The notes under the pieces are model-generated. The model did not search any database. It worked only from the letters and a program-made list of their open reading frames with translations, and was not told the origin of the DNA. Position numbers and translations under genes: made by a program. A stretch of DNA of 64,000 nt from NCBI RefSeq assembly GCF_013911085.1, contig NZ_JACERN010000039.1, positions 1 to 64,000 of the forward strand. Direction: 5' to 3'. The first letter of the stretch is position 1. Every line of letters begins with the position of its first letter. Origin of the DNA: Aquitalea aquatica (GTDB lineage Bacteria > Pseudomonadota > Gammaproteobacteria > Burkholderiales > Chromobacteriaceae). Below, one piece after another: positions 29,161 to 37,105 of this stretch.

Positions 29161-29915
29161 TGGCAATAATCCTGTTGCTGATCGGCAATCAGCGACAGCG
29201 CCGCCTGCCAGCCCAGGGTGATGATTTCTTCTTCATCACTACGGGCGAACTGAGCCGAGGTGTGCTGGCGTACTGCCTCGCTGGGATAGTGCAGCTGGGC
29301 ACCGCCGGCCATGGCCTGCACCTGTGCCTGACAGGCGCGCTCCAGGAAGTAGATTTCGTGAAAGGCCTCGGCCACCGAGCGGCCACCGGCCAGCAGGCCG
29401 TGGTTGCGCAGGATCAGCGCCTTGTTGTGCGGGCCCAGGTCGGCCACTACCCGTTCGCGCTCTTCCAGCGACAGGGCAATGCCCTCGTACTCGTGGTAGC
29501 TCAGTCGGCCGTAAAACTTCAGCGCATGCTGGGTAATCGGCAGCAGGCCGTGCTCCTGCGCCGATACCGCCATGCCGGCTGCGGTATGGGTGTGCACCAC
29601 GCAGTGCAGGTCGGGCCGTGCCATGTGCACGGCGGAGTGAATGACAAAACCCGCCTTGTTGACGCGTTGCAGCTCGCCGTCGCCGCCCACCACATTGCCA
29701 TGCTGGTCGATGCGCACCAGGTCGGAAGCGCGCATATGCTGGAACAGCACACCGTAGCGGTTGATGAGGAAATGATGATCGGAGCCGGGAATGCGCAGCG
29801 AAATATGGGTGTCGATCATGTCAGTCATGCGGAAATGGGCGATCAGCCGGTACAGCGCGGCCAGCTCGCAACGGGCCTGCCATTCTTCAGGGGAAAATCG
29901 GGCTGCTTGGTTCAT
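29157..29915 (-). CDS. Class II aldolase/adducin-family protein
   Basis: This 252-aa protein has the zinc-binding histidines of the family in DLHCVVHTHTAAGMAVS and the later LILRNHGLLAGGRSVAEAFHEIYFLERACQAQV. Relatives split sugar or sugar-acid phosphates, or act as decarboxylases/epimerases. FRMTDMIDTHISLRIPG is a typical N-terminal region. It sits between the MFS transporter gene and the GhrA-like gene and overlaps the latter. The substrate is probably a hydroxy or ureido acid imported by the transporter (inference). Confidence 0.82.
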   Translation of the reverse strand: MNQAARFSPEEWQARCELAALYRLIAHFRMTDMIDTHISLRIPGSDHHFLINRYGVLFQHMRASDLVRIDQHGNVVGGDGELQRVNKAGFVIHSAVHMARPDLHCVVHTHTAAGMAVSAQEHGLLPITQHALKFYGRLSYHEYEGIALSLEERERVVADLGPHNKALILRNHGLLAGGRSVAEAFHEIYFLERACQAQVQAMAGGAQLHYPSEAVRQHTSAQFARSDEEEIITLGWQAALSLIADQQQDYCQ

Positions 29916-29930
29916 GAGGTTCTCCAGGGG

Positions 29931-31229
29931 TTAACGGACAAAGACCAGCTCGGGAGGTGTGCTTTGCCGCCGCAGGCGGGCCAGCCCATGCACACCGACA
30001 AAGGACACCAGGGACAGCAGCGAGAAGAACAGCGCCAGCGGCCACCATTGGCCAGCAAAGCGGCTGGCCAGCCAGGTGCCGATCAGCGGTGTGGTACCGC
30101 CGGCCAGGGCGCAGATCAACTGGTAGGCCAGCGAAATGCCGGAATAGCGCAGCTGCACCGGAAAGGCCTCGACCATATAGCCGGCAATCACCGCATACAG
30201 GCCGGACAGGGTGACCACCGCCATGGCAATGCCCACGGTCATCAGCAGGATGTTGCCGGTTTCCACCAGCAGGAACATGGGATAGGGCAGCACCACGCAC
30301 AGCAGGGCAACGATCTTGAGGAAGCGCTCCTCGCCGATCTTCTCGGCCAGCAAGGCCGAACAGGGCTGTGACAGGAACTGCAGGATGGTCACCAGAAACA
30401 GCGTGTCCAGAATGGTGGAACGGGCAATACCCTGGTACTGGGTCACATAGGTGATCATGAAGGTGTTGGTGAAGAAGAAGCCGGCCGAGCCAATGGTGAC
30501 GGCGGCGGCGGCGAACAGGACTTCACGCCAGCAATCGCGCACCACTTCCAGCACCGGGTATTTGACGGTATTTTGCTTGGCTTGCACGGCCTTGAATTCG
30601 GGCGACTCGTCCACGCCGATACGGATGGCCAGACCCACGCACATCAGGAGGCCGCTGGCCAGAAAAGGCAGGCGCCAGCCCCAGCTGAGGAAGTCGGCTG
30701 GATCCAGCGTGGTGACCAGCCGAAAGGCGATCAGCGACAGGATCAGTCCGGCCGGGCTGCCCAGCTGGGCAAACGAGGCATAGAAGGTCTTGCGTTTGGC
30801 TGGTGCGTGCTCGCTGGCCATCAGCACGGCACCCCCCCACTCGCCACCCACCGAAATGCCCTGGATGAAGCGTAGGGTTACCAGGCCAATGGGTGCCCAG
30901 ATGCCGGCAGTGGCATAGCTGGGCAACAGGCCGATGCCGGCGGTGGCCACCCCCATCAGCATCATGGTGAACAGCAGCATTTTCTTGCGCCCCAGGCGGT
31001 CACCCAGGTGGCCGAACACCATGCCTGCCATGGGGCGGGCGATAAAGCCGACGGCAAAGGTGGCAAAGGCAGCCAGTGTGCTCAGCGTGGGGTCGCTGCT
31101 GGGAAAAAACACCTGCCCCAGCACCAGGGCCGCTGCGGTGGCGTAGATGTAGAAATCGTAAAACTCGATGGTGGTGCCGATGAAGGCCGCCGCCGCAGCA
31201 CGGCGCGACTGGCTGGAGGCTTGGGTCAT
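29931..31229 (-). CDS. MFS transporter, metabolite:H+ symporter (MHS) type
   Basis: This 432-aa protein with 12 membrane helices belongs to the MHS group (ShiA/KgtP/ProP-like): the start RRAAAAAFIGTTIEFYDFYIYATAAALV, the loop GHLGDRLGRKKMLLFTMMLMG, and RFIQGISVGGEWGGAVLMASEHAP are all characteristic. Members import organic acids with protons. The start at 31229 follows a GAGGA element by 8 bases. It is the first gene of the catabolic unit and is divergent from a LysR gene, so it probably brings in the operon's substrate. Confidence 0.88.
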   Translation of the reverse strand: MTQASSQSRRAAAAAFIGTTIEFYDFYIYATAAALVLGQVFFPSSDPTLSTLAAFATFAVGFIARPMAGMVFGHLGDRLGRKKMLLFTMMLMGVATAGIGLLPSYATAGIWAPIGLVTLRFIQGISVGGEWGGAVLMASEHAPAKRKTFYASFAQLGSPAGLILSLIAFRLVTTLDPADFLSWGWRLPFLASGLLMCVGLAIRIGVDESPEFKAVQAKQNTVKYPVLEVVRDCWREVLFAAAAVTIGSAGFFFTNTFMITYVTQYQGIARSTILDTLFLVTILQFLSQPCSALLAEKIGEERFLKIVALLCVVLPYPMFLLVETGNILLMTVGIAMAVVTLSGLYAVIAGYMVEAFPVQLRYSGISLAYQLICALAGGTTPLIGTWLASRFAGQWWPLALFFSLLSLVSFVGVHGLARLRRQSTPPELVFVR

Positions 31230-31398
31230 GGGGGGATTCCTCTTTTTTGTAGATGCGTGTTCAAGATCGGGCGACATGCACGTCGGTCTACGCTCTGCTG
31301 GCGTGGTGAGGGTTTATCGCATGGGCATTATCATTAGTAAAATTATCAAAATTGAAGTTTGAAATAAGTAAAGCTAATGATGGAAAGGAGGGCTGCAC

Positions 31399-32379
31399 AT
31401 GGCGAAAACAACAGGAACAACCCAGGCCAACATGACAGCAGGACGGCGTTTCCTGAGCGACAGGCTGGATTGGAATCTGCTGCGGACTTATCTGGTAATC
31501 GCCCAGGAAAGCAGCATTAGCCGAGCGGCGGCGCGTTTGCATGTCACGCAGTCGGCAGTGAGCCAGGCCTTGAAACGGCTGGAAGAACAGTTGCAATGCA
31601 CACTGATATTGCGGCAGGGGACACGCTTCGCACTGACAGAAACCGGCGATGAAATCTTTCGCATCGCCAGCGATATCTACGGCAATGTGTCGCGGCTGAG
31701 CGCCGCACTGGAAAACCGCAGCGAGGACATGCTGGGCAAGGTGCGCATACTGTGCGCCACCGGGCTGGAAGTAGCTGGCTACGATGCTTATCTGGCGCGC
31801 TTTCACCAGCAGTACCCACGGGTGGAGCTGGACGTGGAGGTCATGCGCAGTGCCGACATCATCAGCGGCCTGCTGCAAAAAACCGCCAGCCTGGGGCTGG
31901 GCCTGTGTCGTCTGCCACAGGCACGGCTGGAACGGCGCTGTCTCATCACCCAGCGCTATGCTTTTTACTGCGGCCGCAGCCATCCCTTGTTTGGCCGTAG
32001 CGATCTGACGCTGGAATCATTGCAGGGGCAGGATTTTGTCAGCTTCGTCAGCGACCAGATTGGCGACAACCTGTCACCACTGACCATCTTTCGCGACCAG
32101 CAAGGCTATACCGGCAAGATCATTGCCGCTTCCTCCAGCCTGGAAGAAGTACGGCGGCTGGTACGCGCTGGTTTTGGCATAGGCAGCCTGCCGGAACACG
32201 TGGCAGCCCGCGATGTGGCACAAGGCGAGCTATGGCGGCTGCCGCCCGCTGCCGGCATTGCCGATCTGGATCTCTACCTGTTGTGGAACCGGGAGCAGAA
32301 GCTGAGTACGGCGGAAAGCGTGTTTCTGGAGGGGCTGCAGCACTGTTTGCCAGGGGCGGAAAAGGCAGCAGCAGGTTAA
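31399..32379 (+). CDS. LysR-family regulator divergent from the catabolic operon
   Basis: This 326-aa protein has an N-terminal extension of ~20 residues, the HTH LDWNLLRTYLVIAQESSISRAAARLHVTQSAVSQALKRLEEQL, and a periplasmic-binding-like effector domain. The ~170-base gap to the MFS gene is AT-rich, with TTATCATTAG and AATTATCAAA blocks that could hold LysR T-N11-A sites. It is the likely activator of the MFS-aldolase-dehydrogenase-amidohydrolase unit. GGAAAGGAGGG lies upstream of the ATG. Confidence 0.8.
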   Translation: MAKTTGTTQANMTAGRRFLSDRLDWNLLRTYLVIAQESSISRAAARLHVTQSAVSQALKRLEEQLQCTLILRQGTRFALTETGDEIFRIASDIYGNVSRLSAALENRSEDMLGKVRILCATGLEVAGYDAYLARFHQQYPRVELDVEVMRSADIISGLLQKTASLGLGLCRLPQARLERRCLITQRYAFYCGRSHPLFGRSDLTLESLQGQDFVSFVSDQIGDNLSPLTIFRDQQGYTGKIIAASSSLEEVRRLVRAGFGIGSLPEHVAARDVAQGELWRLPPAAGIADLDLYLLWNREQKLSTAESVFLEGLQHCLPGAEKAAAG

Positions 32380-32684
32380 GAGCCGCTAACAAAACCACCG
32401 CTCCTGCGTGGTGCCATCTTGCCGCACACCTGGTACTGCCGGCGCGCTGTGCGGTGGGGCGCTAGGCTATTGAGTTCGCTGCGCAAGCGGCAGGTGGCGG
32501 CAAAGATTTCCGCTCAGCGGCAAGATCGGCGTCAAGAGATGTAAAGCGATGATAAGAAAAGAAAAATAAGCCTGAATGGCGGCTGGTATGGATATTGCAC
32601 TAGCAAAGCATTCCCTGCCGGGCTTGCTGGCTTGTGCCGGGACCATCCCAACTACCACCACCCGACCGCCAGGAGCCCCGCAAC

Positions 32685-32852
32685 ATGGCCATGCCGATTT
32701 CACCCGCCAGCAGCTATGGCAGCTATCTGCCCAAGACCAACAGCAGCAATCGTCCGGCACCCGCACCGACCCCACCCGGCACGGCCCCGACGGCAGAGCA
32801 GCCGGCCAGTCCGGGTGGCAATGTGGGCTCGCTGATCAACACCAAGGCCTGA
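32685..32852 (+). CDS. Putative small proline/serine-rich protein (55 aa)
   Basis: The reading frame has CAGGAG about 10 bases before the ATG and codes for a low-complexity, Pro/Ser/Ala-rich chain ending GGNVGSLINTKA. The hydrophobic tail followed by a short polar end is the only motif-like part. No signal peptide and no recognised domain. The 305 bases between the LysR gene and this frame show nothing else I can name. It stands alone, followed by the end of the convergent chemoreceptor gene; whether it is expressed is unknown. Confidence 0.35.
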   Translation: MAMPISPASSYGSYLPKTNSSNRPAPAPTPPGTAPTAEQPASPGGNVGSLINTKA

Positions 32853-32900
32853 GTCAGTCGCCCGGCTGCGCTCTGGCCCAGAGCTCGGCCTGCGGCCTCA

Positions 32901-34517
32901 TCACACCTGATAGCGGGCGAGAATATCCGCCTGTGTCCGCGCCATTTCGTCCAGCTGGGCGGCATTCTGTGCCGTATGCTGGGCGGCTGCGCTGGCCTCT
33001 TCCGAAGCCTGCGCCGTTTTTTCCACCATGGCGGCAATATTGTTGCTGGCTTCGCCCTGCTGCTGGATGGCAGCGGCCACGGCATCACTACCCTGTACCG
33101 CGCCATCGGCCAGTTCGCCAATACGGCGCATGGCCACTGCTGCCTGATCGGCGCGGGTTACCCCCATTCTCACCAGCTCTTCCGCCTTTTGCATCTGGGC
33201 GGTGGCCTGACCAGCATTGCCCAGCATGGCTTCGATGGTGGAGGAAATCTCCTGGGTAGACTTGGTGGTGCGCTCGGCCAGTTTGCGCACCTCGTCGGCC
33301 ACCACGGCAAAGCCGCGGCCCTGCTCGCCGGCACGGGCCGCCTCGATGGCGGCGTTTAGCGCCAGCAGATTGGTCTGATCGGCAATATCGCGAATCACAT
33401 TGATCACGGTTGCCACCTCGCCGCTGTGTGCTTCCATCTCGTGAATGCTGCTGGCCGACACGGTGACCACTTGGGAAATCTGGTGAATGTCGTGAATGGT
33501 CTGCTCGATGATGCCGGTGCTATCCACCACCAGGGTCTGGGCCGATTTGGCACCAGCACTTTGCTGGGCGGACTGGTCGGCCACATGGTTGATGCTTACC
33601 GTCATCTGTTCGATGGTGGCGGCGATATTGGCCGAGGCCTCGCTTTGCGCACCAGAGGCCATCGATACCTCATTGGCGGTTTGTGCCAGTTCCTGCGACG
33701 AATGTTTGACCTGATGGGCGCCAAGCGCCAGTTGGCCAAACGCCTGCTGCAGGCCGTCCAGCAGCTGGTTGAAGGAGCGGGCGGTCAGGCCGATTTCATC
33801 CTGGCTGCTGCTGTCGGCGCGCAGGCGGAAATCCCGCTGGCTGCTGACCGCCTCGATGGTGTGCTGGATGGATGCCAGCCCGTGGCTGATATTGCGGTAC
33901 AGCATCAAGGCCAGTACGCCGGTGACCAGCAGGGCCAGGGCCATCAGGCCCAGTGCCACGGCAAATACTGTCTGGTAGGTGCGATCATTCTCTGCCGCCA
34001 GCTGCTCGGCCAGCCGGTAGTTGAACTTGGCATGCTGCTCTACCGCCTGCATCAGCTGGTTGGCGGTCTGGGTAAATTCATTATTGGTCAGCGCCACCGC
34101 TTGTTCGGTCTGGTTGTCGCGCGACAAAGCCAGAATCCGGCTGCGCCCCTCGCGGTACTGCGCCATCATCGCCCGGTCTGCGGCTAGCAGCTGGCGGTCT
34201 TCATCGCTGGCAGTCGTGTTGATCTGATAGGTATTCATCAGCGTGTCAAAGCGCTGGTCGGCATCGGCCAGATTTTTCTCGGCCACCGCTTTTTGTTCGG
34301 CCGTCGTTGCCAGCACATGGCGCAAGGTATTGGCACGGATATCCGCCACTGCCCGCAGGGTGCCCTGCATGACTTTCAGATCGGGAAAGGTACTGTTCCG
34401 TACATACTCGAAGCGCTGCTGCCCATCATGCAGCGCGCGGGTGGCATAGCCACCAACCAGCAACATGCTGGCCAGCGCAATCGACAAAGTCAGCAATAAT
34501 TTTTTGGTGATTGTCAT
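32901..34517 (-). CDS. Methyl-accepting chemotaxis protein
   Basis: This 538-aa transmembrane chemoreceptor has TM1 at residues ~7-27 and a periplasmic four-helix-bundle ligand domain of ~155 residues ([21 protein letters not shown] region). TM2 is at ~187-210 ([21 protein letters not shown]), followed by HAMP (~211-265). The cytoplasmic signalling helices have the hairpin tip [38 protein letters not shown]. No C-terminal NWETF-type CheR/CheB tether is present. An FNR/ANR-like box lies ~95 bases upstream, hinting at oxygen-dependent expression. The ligand is unknown. A GGGAT element precedes the ATG. Confidence 0.93.
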   Translation of the reverse strand: MTITKKLLLTLSIALASMLLVGGYATRALHDGQQRFEYVRNSTFPDLKVMQGTLRAVADIRANTLRHVLATTAEQKAVAEKNLADADQRFDTLMNTYQINTTASDEDRQLLAADRAMMAQYREGRSRILALSRDNQTEQAVALTNNEFTQTANQLMQAVEQHAKFNYRLAEQLAAENDRTYQTVFAVALGLMALALLVTGVLALMLYRNISHGLASIQHTIEAVSSQRDFRLRADSSSQDEIGLTARSFNQLLDGLQQAFGQLALGAHQVKHSSQELAQTANEVSMASGAQSEASANIAATIEQMTVSINHVADQSAQQSAGAKSAQTLVVDSTGIIEQTIHDIHQISQVVTVSASSIHEMEAHSGEVATVINVIRDIADQTNLLALNAAIEAARAGEQGRGFAVVADEVRKLAERTTKSTQEISSTIEAMLGNAGQATAQMQKAEELVRMGVTRADQAAVAMRRIGELADGAVQGSDAVAAAIQQQGEASNNIAAMVEKTAQASEEASAAAQHTAQNAAQLDEMARTQADILARYQV

Positions 34518-34609
34518 GAGTTATCCCGAAATCAAAAAACAGTGATGCCAGACCAGGCATAGTCTACGCAAATGTCGCTTACTAAAACGTTTTAGCTTGA
34601 ATATTATGG

Positions 34610-34623
34610 TTGATTTAAATCAC
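34610..34623 (-). promoter_or_regulatory. FNR/ANR-like box upstream of the chemoreceptor gene
   Basis: TTGATTTAAATCAC fits the FNR consensus TTGAT-N4-ATCAA with one mismatch. It is ~95 bases from the MCP start. A class II FNR promoter would then start near 34575 on the minus strand, next to a 14-bp perfect palindrome CTAAAACGTTTTAG at 34582-34595 that could bind another regulator. The rest of the 34518-34851 gap shows nothing recognisable. Confidence 0.45.
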
Positions 34624-34851
34624 TTTTAGAGCAATTTTCACAAATTTACGGCCATGGATAGACATGCTGAAGCGGCAGCAGATCCACTCCGGAGCAGGAA
34701 CAGCCAGAGCTTGCCATCGCCTTTGCTTGCAGCAGGCAGAGCGCTTGTCATCATCTGGCATCGGCACTACCCGATACTTGCGCCATATCAGGCATTTCTG
34801 ATTTTATAGCGAAACCAGGGTTTGTGTATGGATAAAGCTGGGGTGCGGATT

Positions 34852-34885
34852 GAAAAAACAGGTCTGCCGCAATGGCAGACCTGTT
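34852..34885 (-). terminator. Intrinsic terminator of the cytochrome c peroxidase gene
   Basis: On the minus strand an 11-bp perfect stem, ACAGGTCTGCC/GGCAGACCTGT, with a 5-base loop is followed by a T-run. It lies ~45 bases after the peroxidase stop. Confidence 0.88.
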
Positions 34886-34928
34886 GCCCTGTCAACGCAC
34901 GCATGTGGCTAACGGGATAAACACGGCA

Positions 34929-35930
34929 CTAGTTGAAGGGTGTCGGGTGCGGCGTGTTATTGCTGGAAGCCGGCAGGATAGGCAGCACGATCTGAGGCTG
35001 TTTGCCGGTGAGGGTATGCAGGAAGGCAACAATATCGCCTACCTCCTGCTGGTTGAAGTCCCGGCCCAGTTGCAGCTTGCCCATGGTGGACACGGCAGCC
35101 TCCAGTGTCGGGGCACCGGCATCATGGAAATAGGGTGCTCGCAGTGCCACATTGCGCAAGGACGGCACCTTGAATGACATGCGGTCGGCATCTTTACCGG
35201 TGACCCCGGCCCGGCCCTGGGCCGGATTGCTGGTTTGGTACGGTGCAACCAGGCCCATTTTCTGGAAGGAATTGCCCCCCACCGCCGGGCCGTTATGGCA
35301 GGCCACACAACCGGCGGTCTTGAAAGTCTGGTAGCCGCGCAACTCCTGCGCATTCAGCGCCTTCTTATTGCCCTTCAGCCACTGGTCAAAGCGCGAATCC
35401 GGCGTGACCAGGGTTTCCTCAAAGGCGGCAATCGCCTTGGTCACCTGCGGCATGGAGACATTCTTGTTGCCGAACACTTTGTCGAATTCATTGACGTAGG
35501 CCGGTATCGAACGCAGCACATCCAGTGCCAACACATGGTTGGACGCCATTTCCTTTGGATTGGCAATCGGGCCGCTGGCCTGCTCTTGCAAGGACTTGGC
35601 ACGACCATCCCAGAACTGCGCCACATTCATGCTGGAATTGAGCACCGAAGGCGAACGGATAGGCCCTTGCTGCCAATGGTCGCCAATCGAGGAGCTGAGA
35701 TTGTCACTGCCACCAGTGGACAGATTGTGGCAGGAGTTACAGGAAATGAAGCCCGACTTGGATAGGCGCGGTTCAAAAAACAGCTTTTTGCCCAATTCCA
35801 CCATGGCCGGGTTTTTAATCACGGCTTTGGGAATCGGCTGAATAGGTTCACTCTGAATACTGGGCGCAGCATTGGCAGATATTGCCAGCCATAGCGGAAA
35901 CATCATGCCGATATATTTAAGGGGTTGCAT
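34929..35930 (-). CDS. Di-haem cytochrome c peroxidase
   Basis: This 333-aa periplasmic enzyme reduces H2O2 to water with electrons from c-type cytochromes. Two haem c sites are visible: FISCNSCHNL and AGCVACHNG. SIGDHWQQGPIRSPSVLN and FWDGRAKSLQEQASGPI are typical CcpA/MauG-family stretches, and KVPSLRNVALRAPYFHDAGAPTLEAAV is the conserved C-terminal block. A signal peptide covers residues 1-21 (MQPLKYIGMMFPLWLAISANA). The start at 35930 is preferred over 35969 because GGAG lies 8 bases upstream and the signal peptide starts there. In other bacteria such genes are often FNR-controlled. Confidence 0.9.
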   Translation of the reverse strand: MQPLKYIGMMFPLWLAISANAAPSIQSEPIQPIPKAVIKNPAMVELGKKLFFEPRLSKSGFISCNSCHNLSTGGSDNLSSSIGDHWQQGPIRSPSVLNSSMNVAQFWDGRAKSLQEQASGPIANPKEMASNHVLALDVLRSIPAYVNEFDKVFGNKNVSMPQVTKAIAAFEETLVTPDSRFDQWLKGNKKALNAQELRGYQTFKTAGCVACHNGPAVGGNSFQKMGLVAPYQTSNPAQGRAGVTGKDADRMSFKVPSLRNVALRAPYFHDAGAPTLEAAVSTMGKLQLGRDFNQQEVGDIVAFLHTLTGKQPQIVLPILPASSNNTPHPTPFN

Positions 35931-36185
35931 TGCCATCTCCATTTGCGGTTGAAAATTATTTTTGCGCATAGCAAATTGAAAGTTTTGTGGTGTGTCGGCA
36001 AATGTTTGGTACGGCTATTTATTCTCTTGCTGCTATTAAATAATGGCTGAAATGCATTCTCGCAGCGGCCGTGATAATGCCGTGCGTCATCCGGGGTAAC
36101 ACTGCGTGAAATAAGCCCGCCATCACAATGGTTAATGAATTGCTTGGGCTGGGTGTCAAGATGAGGCAGATTCAGGCGGGCTGAT

Positions 36186-36199
36186 TTGTCGCAGATCAA
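36186..36199. promoter_or_regulatory. Weak FNR-like box in the spacer upstream of cytochrome c peroxidase
   Basis: TTGTCGCAGATCAA matches TTGAT-N4-ATCAA with a degenerate left half. It lies ~255 bases before the peroxidase start, so it would imply a long leader. The ~1.2-kb stretch 35931-37105 is AT-rich and otherwise holds only the elements listed around it. Confidence 0.3.
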
Positions 36200-36453
36200 A
36201 TGGCACAAATCAAAATGCTGGCAGGCGAATTGATATTTTCAATTAATACGATAGCCAAAGCATATCGGCATGCTTTATTGAGCAGTGGAAATATCAGCAG
36301 ATCATTGCGGGGCAATGCCCGAGGTGCCGATGGTAGTAGGAGAATAAAACAAGCGGTAGTAGTGGCATTCACCAGGGCAGGGATGCCGGATATGGCTGAT
36401 AAAGGCAGGGTAGATAGCCTGCCAAAGGCTGGCAGGAAAAGGAGATGGCGGAA

Positions 36454-36642
36454 TTATTTAAAGAAGAACATGAAACCCAGCGTGAACAGGATAAGCAGGC
36501 ACAGCACGCTGATACCGCACATCTGCTCGATAACGGCATCCAGACAACGCATTAGCCAATGCGTGGCTTGACTGCGGATGCACTTCCCCGAGGCAGGGCG
36601 CAGCAGCGGTCTGGATATATCTCTTTGCCTGAAGGGAAGCAT
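36454..36642 (-). CDS. Possible small single-span membrane protein (62 aa)
   Basis: The frame ends with a clear hydrophobic helix, MCGISVLCLLILFTLGFMFF, and a final Phe-Lys, preceded by an amphipathic stretch. This loosely resembles DUF3149-type small membrane proteins (from memory, weak). The start at 36642 has no good Shine-Dalgarno; a TTG at 36699 or an ATG at 36552 are alternatives. Support comes from an FNR/ANR-like box directly upstream in the same orientation. It could be a chance frame. Confidence 0.3.
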   Translation of the reverse strand: MLPFRQRDISRPLLRPASGKCIRSQATHWLMRCLDAVIEQMCGISVLCLLILFTLGFMFFFK

Positions 36643-36690
36643 TTCTTGAATACTCTTAACAATAATTGCCACAAGACAATAATTGTTAAA

Positions 36691-36704
36691 TTGGCGCAAA
36701 TCAA
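36691..36704 (-). promoter_or_regulatory. FNR/ANR-like box upstream of the small membrane-protein frame
   Basis: On the minus strand TTGATTTGCGCCAA matches TTGAT-N4-ATCAA with a perfect left half and GCCAA on the right. It is ~50 bases upstream of the small frame's ATG, with an AT-rich stretch suitable for a -10 element in between. Confidence 0.4.
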
Positions 36705-36755
36705 GATATTGAACTGCAAATATAGTGTTAAGTAATGAAAATAATTATATGGCAT

Positions 36756-36787
36756 TGCGCGGGTGGCACCGGAGGTGCCGCAGCGCA
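36756..36787. other. Stable hairpin in AT-rich spacer
   Basis: TGCGC and GCGCA flank the perfect inner stem GGCACC/GGTGCC with a GGA loop. No T-tract follows on either strand, so it is not a standard terminator. It may be a leader structure or the remnant of a repeat element. Confidence 0.35.
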
Positions 36788-37105
36788 TGTCAAGTAGCAC
36801 GCCTGCCATCGTGTCAGGCAAAACAATCGTTTAATTCGGAAGTATGACCGTTCTGCATGGTCACGGAGAGCGCTGCTGCGCGCCGTGCAGAAAGGTAGCC
36901 ACGTAGTTCAGGCTTTGGGTATGCGCTTTGGACATGGGGCCGGGAAGCGGGTGTCTGGTCGACGACCCCATGGAGATGGCAAATGAATTTTCTTGAGCAA
37001 CGCGGCAGCATTGCTCGTAATATTCACATGAGTATTGTTTGATAAATAAATGCAAATATTTGTTAAAAGTGTTTGCGCAAAAATCTATTAAATCGTGGGG
37101 ATGTG

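Noticed and set aside
36200-36571. Plus-strand frame of ~120 codons in the AT-rich spacer
   Set aside because: Basic low-complexity product, no ribosome site, no family likeness; it overlaps the FNR-box and small-protein candidate on the other strand.
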